DNA from: Echinometra lucunter
Taxonomy: Eukaryota > Echinodermata > Echinoidea > Camarodonta > Echinometridae
DNA: 64,000 nt
Direction: 5' to 3'
Assembly (NCBI GenBank): GCA_029962745.1
Contig: CM057155.1
Span: forward strand, 34,311,429 to 34,375,428
The first letter of the stretch is position 1. Each line of letters opens with the position of its first letter. The notes beneath the pieces were generated by a model, which ran no database searches, was not told the DNA's origin, and worked only from the letters and a program-made list of their open reading frames with translations. Shown here piece by piece: positions 9,892 to 19,454 of this stretch. Both the position numbers and the translations under genes were made by a program.

Positions 9892-10604
9892 ACTGGGAGG
9901 TGACCACTGATCTTAAATCGCTCTTTCAAGATCATGAGAAGAGGCTTAGTGACCATCTTCAAGCCAGCCTTGGAATTGTACCAGCCTTAATGATGCCAGG
10001 AAATCAGGCCAGGCTTCTCTTTGCAGAAGAGAATGAACACATCATTTTGCAACTAATCGAGGATGATGACAGACGACGAGACCTCAGCAATATCCTGGCA
10101 TTTTTTCATCGGCTGCGATCCGTCTATCGACCAACACACGCAGAGAAGGAGGCAACTGATGCGTACAAGGCAGTTGCTGTGGAAATGGGGCAGCTTCTCC
10201 TGGACAAGTTTGCTTATGTAGCTTGGCCCAATTACCTACATAAGCTCATCGAACATGGCCAGGAGATTATCCAAGACCCTGAGGGACCAGGCAGTGTAGG
10301 TGCTCTGAGTGGGGAAGGGAGCGAGGCAGCCAACAAACTGTTCCGAGAACTGCGCAACGATTTTTCAAGGAAATACAATACGACTGATTCCTTACGTGAT
10401 GTACTATGGTTTCATTAGCTGTATACCAGTCCAAAGCTTTGCAAGATCGTAGAAGTTCGTCCTAGAAAATACGTCTGCTCGAGGTGTGGTCAACAGGGTC
10501 ACAGTTCACTCCATTGTATAAAAAAAATAAGGACTAAGGAAAATCTGGCATACAGTCTCAGTCTTCAACAAGTCAAAGTTCAGTTTAATCATGAGAAGAA
10601 ATAA
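9892..10604 (+). pseudogene. RAG1L: RAG1-like recombinase, C-terminal exon with one nonsense codon
   Basis: Counting from the GTG at 9900, the frame contains MMPGNQARLLF (31-41), the zinc-type pair H114 and H119 in NYLHKLIEH, and SGEGSEAANKLFRELR (137-152). Mouse RAG1 has zinc ligands H937 and H942 and catalytic E962; the spacing here, H114-H119-E139, is identical, so E139 (GAA, 10314-10316) should be the third acid of the DDE triad. The frame then reads VLWFH, a TAG at 10416-10418, and LYTS; RAG1 has Trp at that place, so one transition makes the stop. Beyond it the frame stays open to TAA at 10602-10604 and encodes CSRCGQQGHSSLHC (10476-10517), a CCHC knuckle such as the extended tail of ProtoRAG RAG1L carries. 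The acceptor CTGCAG precedes 9892. The core with the first two Asp residues is absent from the window. Confidence 0.85.
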
Positions 10605-11824
10605 CATTTTTTTCATATAACAAGTAAATATGCTGAGATAGGAATGCAGTAACAATTGCATCTCTTTTGTAATGCTTCTGTTATGTTCTTTATTTTTCAC
10701 ATCAGAAGGAAATAATTGTTTTCATGTGTCCATCATTAAAATGTGCCGATATCAACTTAAGGGCAACAAGATATACATAATTTTAAGAAAACTAGCAGTG
10801 CTCGCTCTTTTCAGGCCAAATTTCTGACATTGCCTTAAAATGTATAACGAAACTGACTGATAATGATTAAGGGGTCTTGGCAACTTTGTGGAACCTTCAA
10901 TTAATAAGATCAAGATAACTATGACTAAATAGTGCCATTCATGAAAATGTTCTGTGGTACCCTCATATAACACTGCATTCTCTGAGGCAAAAATCATCTG
11001 GCAATTCCGGTCACTTGCACATTTTTACATTGTTTGAAGCACGTAATGATTCTTTTGACATGAATTTTTCAGGGCTTCATCTTTACACTATATAACATGC
11101 TTTTATAGCATGTAGGGTCATGCAGCTCATATTTTACAAAGCTACCAAATCACTTTAATGCTTCCCTGTGAAAATCATCATATGTACAGATATTCACATA
11201 AATAGCAAAAGCTCATGCTTCAAAGGACATGTACAACTAAAATTTGCATGAAATTTCTTTCTTATTCCTTTCTGAGTTTACATGGAAAGTTGAGTTCTGA
11301 GAGATCAATAACTTAGGTCTGTAATGAAACCAATAATCACTCTGTGAAATGATAGATGTCATGGATGTAAAGGTAGAGTTCAACAATTCTTAATATTGCA
11401 TTTTTTCTTTAATTGTGCATACATCTATTATATGTTTTGAAAAGCAAATTGGAAATTTTAAGCAAAGTAACTTTCATCGAGTGTGGTAAATGAGAAAATT
11501 TCTCTTTTTTCTTGGTTTTCCTGGTGCATTTTGTAACCACATCTATTTTTCTAGGAAGTAGGAACAATTGATGTAATTGCCTACAAATCATATCTTTTTA
11601 TATATTGAACTTTAGGGTTGTTTTTCTATATTAGATTGCTTTCCATGACATTGGACAGATTTTTTATCATAGCCCCCCAAATGTTAAAACTATACCTTTA
11701 AATACCAACACCTTTTATTTGGCACAATATCAATGATAAAGTGAGATACATTTATTACCAATGGACGTGTACATGTTTTTCTGATAAACATTACTTGATT
11801 GGCATCAGTATAATCTTTGATCTA
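10605..11824. other. Spacer between the convergent RAG1-like and RAG2-like frames
   Basis: AT-rich, no convincing coding sequence on either strand; expected to hold the two 3' UTRs. ATTAAA at 10735-10740 is a possible poly(A) signal for the + gene. Confidence 0.5.
11751..11756 (-). promoter_or_regulatory. Possible poly(A) signal of the RAG2-like gene
   Basis: AATAAA on the - strand, about 70 bases past the RAG2-like stop codon at 11827-11825. A second AATAAA lies at 11719-11714. Position is suitable; use is inferred. Confidence 0.35.
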
Positions 11825-12675
11825 TCATCGACAATTTGGGCAAAAGTAATTTCCTGCTGGGATTGTCACAACTTTTACAGTGTGCGTGATACCATTTTTT
11901 GCATCGTGGATTGTCACACTGAATCCATGTTGGATCTTGATGTTCTTGTGAAGAGGAAATTATACAAGGTACACAGTCGCATGGTTCTGGCTCAAAGTTA
12001 CGATCAGTGAGAAGAGAAAGTTGCCTTGAAGTTCCACCTATCACTAGAATAGTATTGTCATTTGTAAGGTTGAGCAGAGAATGTCCAAATGTAGGAAATA
12101 CATCTGGTGCTTGGCATGTCTTTGGTAGAGTTTGAAAGTTCTTATTAGTCAAATCAAGAACGAATGCAGTACTTGAGGCTGCACATGGCTTATTGCATCA
12201 GTTATCTCTTTTGTATTGGACTGAATTCCACCTGAAACAATTATGTTATTGTTATTTGTTGTTGTGGCATGTGATGATAAGAATACACATGAAGTGTTTG
12301 GTGTCTTTGGATCAAGTTCAACTTCTTGCAGTGTAAATTGCAATGGGCTAATTGCTTGTCCATTGTCAGTACTATGACATTGCCAATTAGTTCACGATAA
12401 GCTGGTAGTGGTCCATCCAAAACAAGTCCCCCAATTAATAATAAAAGAGTATTCTGTGTCTTTCTCCAGTAAAGTTGCAGAGTGATACGCCTTTGCTTGT
12501 ATCAAAGGAACCCTTACATGTTTCCATGCAAATGTGTCCATATCCAGTAGGTAAAACCGCCCATCCTCGCAAGACTTACACTTTGTCTGAAATTGATTTT
12601 TTTCCAGTGACAAACCTCCAAACAGAAGAGCTCTATTTTCCCCAGGTATCTTGGTTAAGGTGTGGCCAGTTCTGC
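11825..12675 (-). pseudogene. RAG2L: RAG2-like protein, kelch repeats plus PHD finger, four frame breaks
   Basis: Reading leftward from an acceptor (CTACAG, exon start 12675): RTGHTLTKIPGENRALLFGG, a kelch motif; FYLLDMDTFAWKHV; HSATLLEKD; then in a shifted frame GGLVLDGPLPAYRELIGN; then SPLQFTLQEVELDPKTP and IIVSGGIQ; then FVLDLTNKNFQTLP, FGHSLLNL and ILVIGG. The C-terminus is a C4HC3 PHD finger: CVPC, WIQC-x4-C, WYHAHC and, in the last frame, NYFCPNCR with TGA at 11827-11825. Frame breaks fall near 12451, 12350-12385, 12165-12180 and 11868-11873, each one base. Vertebrate RAG2 is a six-blade kelch propeller with a C-terminal PHD finger that reads H3K4me3; amphioxus RAG2L lacks the PHD. The first propeller blades are not in the window. 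Four one-base shifts mean a pseudogene or a poorly polished assembly. Confidence 0.8.
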
Positions 12676-13218
12676 CTGTAGATAGAACAAGAATTTATTT
12701 ATAACACTCTGTAATTGCTTATTTTCTTATTTTGGTAGTTAAAGGGTTATTGCAGTTGGCACGCACTGCATCAATATCCTTTTTGTAGATGTTCTTTTTA
12801 ATTTGCAGATGCAGTGGTTATTTTTTCTTATTTTCACTTTGGAAATAGCAAATTGAGATTAAAGTGGATAGAAAGGTAACAGTGATTTTTTTTAAATTGC
12901 ATAACTTATCCTGCATAAATTGTATATATTGCTTGGTTTATAGAGGTTTTACAAATTTACAATTAATTCAATTTCATAATTTGTAATATATGTTCTGGCT
13001 CCAGTCACTGCCCAACACCAGCAATGTATTCAGTAGGTTGATAATTCTACAGAGGAGAAAGTTAGGAAGTCAAGTTCAAATGTGTCGCCCATTTATTTTC
13101 AAGTACATGAAGTATCAATGTTTGTATAGTTGAAATACATTACCATTGTTTTTAAAACTGCCATCTATAGTAAATCTCTTCACAGATAGTCTGGTGAAAT
13201 ATTAAATAATTTGTATGC
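12676..13218. other. Sequence upstream of the RAG2-like exon
   Basis: Presumed intron remnant 5' of the RAG2-like exon on the - strand. I looked for a preceding kelch exon and for a CAC-starting TIR and found neither. Confidence 0.4.
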
Positions 13219-15378
13219 ATGCTGTGCTGAGACAACTCTTGAGAACAAAAAAAAGCCAAGCAAAGAAAGAGAAAGAGGGACTGGACATGCAGTGAGCGCA
13301 GTGGCCTGTGGTCAGAGAGTGTGACCCAACAGAAGTGGGTCAAGTGTAGGCAGTGCCCTGTGTGGACTCACAAAACTTGCACAGATAACATTGATTTGTA
13401 TCATTACAATTGTAGAAATTGTAAAAATTAAGTCAATCTTTACAGTGAATGGTAGGCCAATGGTGTACAGTGAATGGTGTGTGTCGAATGGTAGGCCAGT
13501 GCTGAATGGTGGATCAATGGTGAATGGTAGGTCAATGGTGATCCTGTCTATAGTGGCCAGTATGTGAATGGTTGGCCATGAATGGTAGATCAATGGTGAA
13601 TGGTGTTTAACCAATGGTATATGAATGGTAAATGGTGCTCATGAATATGGTAACAGTAATGTCCCAATTATTCAAATTAGTTTGAATGGTGTTTGAATGG
13701 CATACCATTGGGTGTATGGTGAGTGTTGTTCGAATGGTATTCCAGTGGTGTATCAATGGTGTATGGTGAACAGTATTTCAATGGTATACCATTCAATTTT
13801 TTTATAAGGGTGATGCTGTGCTCAGACAACTCTTGAGAACAAAAAAAGCCAAGCAAAGAGGAAGAAGGACTGGACATGCAGAGAGAGCAGTGGCCTGTGG
13901 TCAGAGAGTGTGACCCAACAGAAGTGGGTCAAGTGTAGGCAGTGCCCTGTGTGGACTCACAAAACTTGCACAGATAACATTGATTTGTATCATTACAATT
14001 GTAGAAATTGTAAAAATTAAGTCAATCTTTACAGTGAATGGTAGGCCAATGGTGTACAGTGAATGGTGTGTGTCGAATGGTAGGCCAGTGCTGAATGGTG
14101 GATCAATGGTGAATGGTAGGTCAATGGTGATCCTGTCTATAGTGGCCAGTATGTGAATGGTTGGCCATGAATGGTAGATCAATGGTGAATGGTGTTTAAC
14201 CAATGGTATATGAATGGTAAATGGTGCTCATGAATATGGTAACAGTAATGTCCCAATTATTCAAATTAGTTTGAATGGTGTTTGAATGGCATACCATTGG
14301 GTGTATGGTGAGTGTTGTTCGAATGGTATTCCAGTGGTGTATCAATGGTGTATGGTGAACAGTATTTCAATGGTATACCATTCAATTTTTTTATAAGGGT
14401 GATGCTGTGCTCAGACAACTCTTGAGAACAAAAAAAGCCAAGCAAAGAGGAAGAAGGACTGGACATGCAGAGAGAGCAGTGGCCTGTGGTCAGAGAGTGT
14501 GACCCAACAGAAGTGGGTGAAGTGTACGCAGTGCCCTGTGTGGACTCACAAAACTTGCACAGATAACATTGATTTGTATCATTACATTTGTAGAAATTGT
14601 AAAAATTAAGTCAATCTTTACAGTGAATGGTAGGCCAATGGTGTACAGTGAATGGTATGTGTTGAATGGTAGGCCAGTGGTGAATGGTGGATCAATGGTG
14701 AATGGTAGGTCAATGGTGATCCTGTCTATAGTGGCCAGTATGTGAATGGTTGGCCATGAATGGTAGATCAATGGTGAATGGTGTTTAACCAGTGGTATAT
14801 GAAAGGTAAATGGTGCTCATGAATATGGTGATAGTAATGTCCCAATTATTTAAATTAGTTTGAATGGTGTTTGAATGGTTTACCATTGGGTGTATGGTGA
14901 GTGTTGTTCAAATGGTATTCCAGTGGTGTATCAATGGTGTATGGTGAACGGTATTTCAATGGTATACCATTCAATTTTTTTATTGATGATGCTGTGCTGA
15001 GACAACTCTTGAGAACAAAAATAGCCAAGCAAAGAAAGAGGAAGAGGGACTGGACATGCAGTGAGTGCAGTGGCCTGTGGTCAGAGAGTGTGATCCAACA
15101 GAAGTGGGTGAAGTGTACGCAGTGCCCTGTGTGGACTCATAAAACTTGCACAGATAACATTGATTTGTATCATTACATTTGTAGAAATTGTAAAAATTAA
15201 GTCAATCTTACCGCTTCATATATGGGTCAGAATTTTGAACGATGTACAGTTGGTTCCTTCCCAGGCTTTATTTTGCTTGTAACATTTCTGTTTCTTTCTG
15301 ATCCTGTTTATTTTCATATATTTTGGTGTCATCTGAAAGAGTGATTCCAGGGCTTTCAGAAAATATGTAATTGTTGAT
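13219..15378 (+). repeat. Tandem array of ~590-bp units, each PHD remnant plus GAATGGTA minisatellite
   Basis: The marker ATGCTGTGCTSAGACAACTC starts at 13219, 13813, 14402 and 14989, giving periods of 594, 589 and 587 bp. Each unit holds a PHD-finger coding remnant (about 210 bp) followed by a minisatellite built on GAATGGT, CAATGGTG and TAGGCCAGTG words. Units 1 and 2 are almost identical over the minisatellite, so duplication is recent. The fourth unit continues into the 3' flank also seen at 4518-4693. Confidence 0.9.
14989..15200 (+). pseudogene. PHD-finger fragment, best-preserved copy (D)
   Basis: Encodes VLRQLLRTKIAKQRKRKRDW, then CSEC, WVKCTQCPVWTHKTC and YICRNCKN with a stop at 15200. 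All eight zinc ligands of a C4HC3 PHD are present in order. The basic stretch before it could act as nuclear localisation. The frame opens upstream into minisatellite, so no native start exists. Copies A (13219), B (13813) and C (14402) carry point changes such as CSEC to CSER. Confidence 0.55.
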
Positions 15379-15654
15379 GTCTTTCACATTTAGTGGGTCA
15401 CAGTGTAAATAAGAACATTAAAAGCCAACAAAAGAGAACGTCTGTGAGCATAACATTAAGATTTCTGAAAAAAAAATTTACTCTGGGAAATACGTGACCA
15501 ATGGCAAATCAAAAATTTCAGTACAAAGAACACTTCTAGAAAAAATCAGGATATCATGCATTATTTAACGATGCATAACATTTCATGTTACACTGAGTTT
15601 CTCTCACGGAAGTTCTGTGTTCATTTTTGGATGAAAGAGCCTGTTAAAGTTTCA
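15379..15654. repeat. Extra segment inside composite repeat copy 2
   Basis: Copy 1 runs directly from AATTGTTGAT to AGTGGTAATGG near 4694. In copy 2 about 276 bp separate the same words, with GAT at both junctions. This is either an insertion with a 3-bp duplication in copy 2 or a deletion between short repeats in copy 1. Non-coding. Confidence 0.55.
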
Positions 15655-16631
15655 GATAGTGGTAATGGTGGTATACACAGTTGAAATTAGAGAGGCAAAG
15701 ACATCTAGTAAGAGGAGAGTGTCAATTCACAGAGTGGTGTTCTGCATAAGTTAAACATACCTCCCCTTGACATGTAGTCATAATTAGTCACAGTTGGATG
15801 ATATTGATATAATGCAGATAAGTAGTGATGCTTTAAGTCATAAAAATGTGATCAAATTGAATGATAAATGGTGTATTACACATGGTAGAGAAGATGGCAA
15901 AATAAAATTGAAGAAGAACCACGCAAGATTACAGCTGTGCTTGAACATAAAATTCTGACGGCTAATTTGGACGTACATGTACGTTTCATAGTGAGACCCT
16001 CAGAAGTATCCTACAATTGGAATTACTATCATGGTAATCCCATGTCAGTGTATCAAATATTGCTATGAAAGCGCCAGAACAGTTTGTACCAAGCTTTCCA
16101 GCATTGGACTAAAAAAGAAATCTTGGTTTAAGCTCTGTTTATTCCTTGCCATTTTATTAAGTGATTTGCTCAACAACGGAATCTCCTTAATATTAAATTT
16201 ATGAAGAATATCCATGTTGTTTGTGATGGGTCATCAGTGACTTACTGTCTGGATGATTTCTCCAATATCATTTGCTGTAAAGACACCATGACCTTTTACT
16301 GCTCTTCAAGTACATGATGATAGGCAGGCTAGTTGCTGGAAATAAGTTTAGACTTCATGTTAGTAGAAATTGGCTTTTGAACACTGCAAGTCTGTTCCAC
16401 ACTACTGTCACTAAACTATTGGAGTTCAACTCATATCATTAGTAATATCCTTCTTTTGTTAAACATGGTAGTTTGACATTGTAGCTATGAACTTTAGCCG
16501 GACATGCCCGTACCAATCACGGAGGGCCCTGGGAGCGTGAAACTTCCAAGATCAAAGGGTCAAATCAAGCTTGATTCAGCACTGCAAACATGTTTACAGT
16601 GCCACTGTTCTGTAACGTTGGGACTAACTTA
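15655..16631. repeat. Composite repeat copy 2: block Y followed by block X
   Basis: Y (15655-16312) matches 4694-5351 with few differences and X (16313-16631) matches 3773-4095. The junction reads CTTCAAGTA-CATGATGATAGG, joining the end of Y directly to the start of X. Confidence 0.8.
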
Positions 16632-17547
16632 GGGCCATAAAGAAGGAGACCTGTTAGATCTGAAATATTGTGGCAATATCATTGTGCAAAAGTTTAAGAC
16701 AAATTTAGCTCCACACACACACACACTTTTGGTGTTTTGGTGTTTTGAAGAAGGGGTGTACCTAGTTTATAGTTGAGCGTAGTTACTTTCTTGTGTTTTT
16801 ATGATCAAAAAATTTTTTTAAATTGTTTTGCCTAGGACAAAATTGGCAGGGCAGAGGTTATAAATCAAACCTTGTCTTCTTTAGATGTAGGACGGTTAAT
16901 TGTTCATACTTCATGTCAATTTGTTCATATATTGAGGGGGTAGATCAAGAAACATGTTGCCAAGAGAGCAGATTCTTACTGAACTATTAAGCAATACATA
17001 ATGAATTTCAGAAATCCCACATTTATTCATCTTGTTATTTAATATTGTTTTCACTTCTGCTGTAATTCTGCAGAGTTCTTGGTGGTGCGGGTGTGCGAAG
17101 TGAACAATGTAACAACTCACTTTCACAGCTTCATTTTCCAATACTTCATCTATCTTAAACTATGTACACTGTATCTTCTGGGTATTGTCATGAGAGTTAA
17201 GATTCGGTGTTACTTTACAATGTCTATGAATGAGCTGGAGCATCGCTGTATAATGTCTGTGAATAAGTTGGAGCATTATTATGACATCACATAAATTTAT
17301 TAAATTGTTGTAGATGCCCTGTACTAATAAATCAGTAGTGCATCAACTTGATTTGATATTATTTGCATCATGTTATGTTCATCCTCTTCATTTTGCATGA
17401 TAGGGAATTGGATGACCAGAAGCTTAACAAATATAACCGGAAAATTATAACTAATTTTGTTATTAAATAAATCTATGTATCTACCTAAACGTAAACTCAC
17501 CTACATGTAAACCCCTGAAAGAACGAAGATCGAAGGGGAGGGGGGGG
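16632..17547. other. Non-coding stretch
   Basis: AT-rich; contains a short CA run near 16713 and a G homopolymer at about 17538-17550. No supported gene. Confidence 0.4.
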
Positions 17548-17550
17548 GGG

Positions 17551-17690
17551 GGCGTTTCATTAACATTTGTCGTCTGACATCTTTTTTTGATTTTGATTGG
17601 CTGAGAAGCATCGCTACTATGGCAACTGTCGGATGAAAAAGACTTTGTTAGATAAAACATCCGACAAGTCCTTTCATGAAATGCTCCGCA
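17551..17690. mobile_element. Short MITE with internal hairpin
   Basis: CGTTTCATTAAC at the left and TTTCATGAAATGC at the right are roughly inverted, and TGTCGGATG (17627-17635) pairs with CATCCGACA (17658-17666). About 140 bp, non-coding. Confidence 0.5.
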
Positions 17691-17691
17691 G

Positions 17692-17860
17692 GTAGACAGT
17701 GATGACTCAAATGATGAGGTTGGAAACATTTAAGGAGAGACCCATGAACAGGAATGAAGGAAGACTTTGCATGGAACAAAAAACACAAGGGGAAAAGGAA
17801 AAGGCCAGCAGAAGATACAAACAATCCAGAAGAGCCAGGAAAATTATCACTAATTTTGTT
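17692..17860 (+). other. Possible small exons (acidic, then basic)
   Basis: After CTCCGCAG the sequence reads VDSDDSNDEVGN; further on KKHKGKRKRPAEDTNNPEEP is open around 17780-17840. Both are low-complexity and could be exons of the gene whose parts appear from 20 kb, or chance. No domain recognised. Confidence 0.2.
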
Positions 17861-18029
17861 ATTTACTAGATCAATCTATGTATCTACCTATTTGCTAGTC
17901 CCTCTGGGTCTAGCCGTCATTCGAGAAAAGTCACAACGCGCATGCCCCGCCCGAGTATCGTCCCTTCCCATCCACCAACAGCGCAGAGGCGCCATATTCT
18001 TCCTCTTCCGAATGTGCTAAAGACATTGT

Positions 18030-19454
18030 CTAGGACATGTTGCCAGGCAAGGAAAGGGGTAGGAGGGAGGGGTCGAGGCGGAGGACTTCTTGGGGGAGTG
18101 GTTCTACGTTTATGTAGAAGCCTCCTCGCACTATGAAGAGGCCGTAAGCATCTTTGGTAATTTCTTCCCAAGTGGGAAGAAAGTACTGAAGACAACCCCC
18201 GACTCTGTCCCCCAAAGCTCAGGGCGCACCTTCAAACGTGCCGTGCGGGCTGGGCCGTACCTCGGCCACGACCACGACCTTTGCTCTTCTTCTTACTCTT
18301 GGATGATGAGCTTGCCTTAGCTCCAAATGACTGTTGGGCATTGGGCACGACCTGCGGTGGGAAAGTCTGAGCCGCCCTGGGTCGAGGTGGCGGGACTGGC
18401 GCATGAGCCTTCGGCTTAGGAGCCGAGGCTTTAAGACATCTAGAAAGTTCCGCCGCTTGCTTGCGGGAGTCCACTTCTTGTTGGATCACCGCTGTCACCT
18501 TCCCTCCGAAGAGGAATTGGCCAGAATGGGGAAAATCCGCCAGAAGGGTAGGGGTGTCCCATTCTGCTATGCCCAGAGAGGAGAGCAAATTAAGTTTCTT
18601 GAAGGTAAACCAACCCTAAGACGTTCTTCGGAAGTGGCTCTTGCTACTGGCTCCATCAGAAAACACAAGCACCAAGCCAAGCGCGAAACCGGAACCAGGT
18701 CGGGTAGGGTATCCAAGTCGAGTGTGGTAGAGGGTCCAGCCCTGGGAGCCACCCAATAACTTTGCTCTAGGAGGGTCATGAGACAAGACGAGATCTCCTT
18801 AGAACCACTCGGCTCTGAAAAAACAGCGGCCCGCGAGGGGCCCCAATGTTTCTTCTTAGCTCCCCCTGACCCAGGCAGTATGGATACCGCCTGGCTCTGG
18901 GGAACTAGCTCCGCCTTGCTGGGAGGTGGGGCAGAGGCTTGGCGCTTGCGTTTACTGATGGAGCCAGTAGCACGAGCCAATTCCGAAGAACGCCTTAGGG
19001 TCGGTTTACCTTCAAGAAGTTTACGACTCTTTGATTTCTTTGTCGCCCCGCTTGAGAGCGCGGGGGACTCTGAAGCCAAAGAACCGACCCCAGAGTGGAT
19101 ACTACTGAAGCCGAGAGGCTAGAGCTACCACAGGGTAGGGATGAACTGGGGTCCGCGGTACGGCCCATGGTTATCATGGGATGCGTGGGTACAAACTCTG
19201 AGGCAGAGCTTTCTCCTATCCCATTGCCCATTATTGTGTTGGACAGCAAAGAGGGGGCTTATCCCTGAACAGACTCTAAACTCAACGCAGGTCGGGTACC
19301 ACCAGAGGTGAACGCTAACTTACTAATGCTCGATGCTCCAGGGAAGATAATGTTGGAGCGAGAGCCAGATCTCACCCCCAATTCCCTCAAGAGCTAGGCG
19401 CGTTCCCACAGGAGGGGAGGCGCATGTCGTAGAAGCCGTGGACTTCGTAGACAT
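18030..19454 (-). mobile_element. DIRS-like retrotransposon: Gag-like ORF and start of the RT ORF, degraded
   Basis: A probable ORF1 start (MSTKSTAST) lies at 19454 on the - strand. The frame breaks several times but stays Ser/Pro/Ala/Lys-rich through 18567, then reads WDTPTLLADFPHSGQFLFGG (18588-18232 frame) with PPPRPRAAQTFPPQ. The next frame, 18215-18030, gives VGGCLQYFLPTWEEITKDAY and RGGFYINVEPLPQEVLRLDP, which resembles the beginning of the RT ORF of DIRS-type tyrosine-recombinase retrotransposons (VGGRL..F...W..I). The palm domain, RNase H and recombinase are missing. Part of the Gag region, 18597-18690, is an inverted second copy of 18940-19020. Confidence 0.55.

Larger units (their letters stand above)
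9892..12675. mobile_element. Degraded ProtoRAG-type RAG transposon remnant (RAG1L-RAG2L tail to tail)
   Basis: A + strand RAG1-like C-terminal exon and a - strand RAG2-like exon face each other across 1.2 kb. That convergent order is the published arrangement of amphioxus ProtoRAG and of the sea-urchin RAG1L/RAG2L pair. N-terminal parts of both genes and both terminal inverted repeats are missing: a LINE fragment and a TAACACC element lie on the left, a tandem array on the right. No CAC-starting heptamer TIR or 5-bp target duplication was found near either side. The unit is therefore a relic, or the 3' halves of a domesticated locus. Confidence 0.8.

Noticed and set aside
9900..10418. Considering the RAG1-like frame as a Transib transposase
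   Set aside because: The HWLYTS-like block, the NKLFR word, the exact zinc/catalytic spacing, the CCHC tail and the adjacent RAG2-like gene all fit RAG1L better; a profile search would settle it.
12676..13218. Search for a RAG-type TIR (CAC-starting heptamer) and upstream RAG2L exon
   Set aside because: No convincing heptamer/TIR or kelch exon found; the CACTGCCC word near 13006 lacks a partner on the left side.
13312..14771. Repeated - strand frames (MVKHHSPLIYHSWP...)
   Set aside because: Translation of the GAATGGTA minisatellite on the reverse strand; copies are identical because the DNA is, not because of coding constraint.
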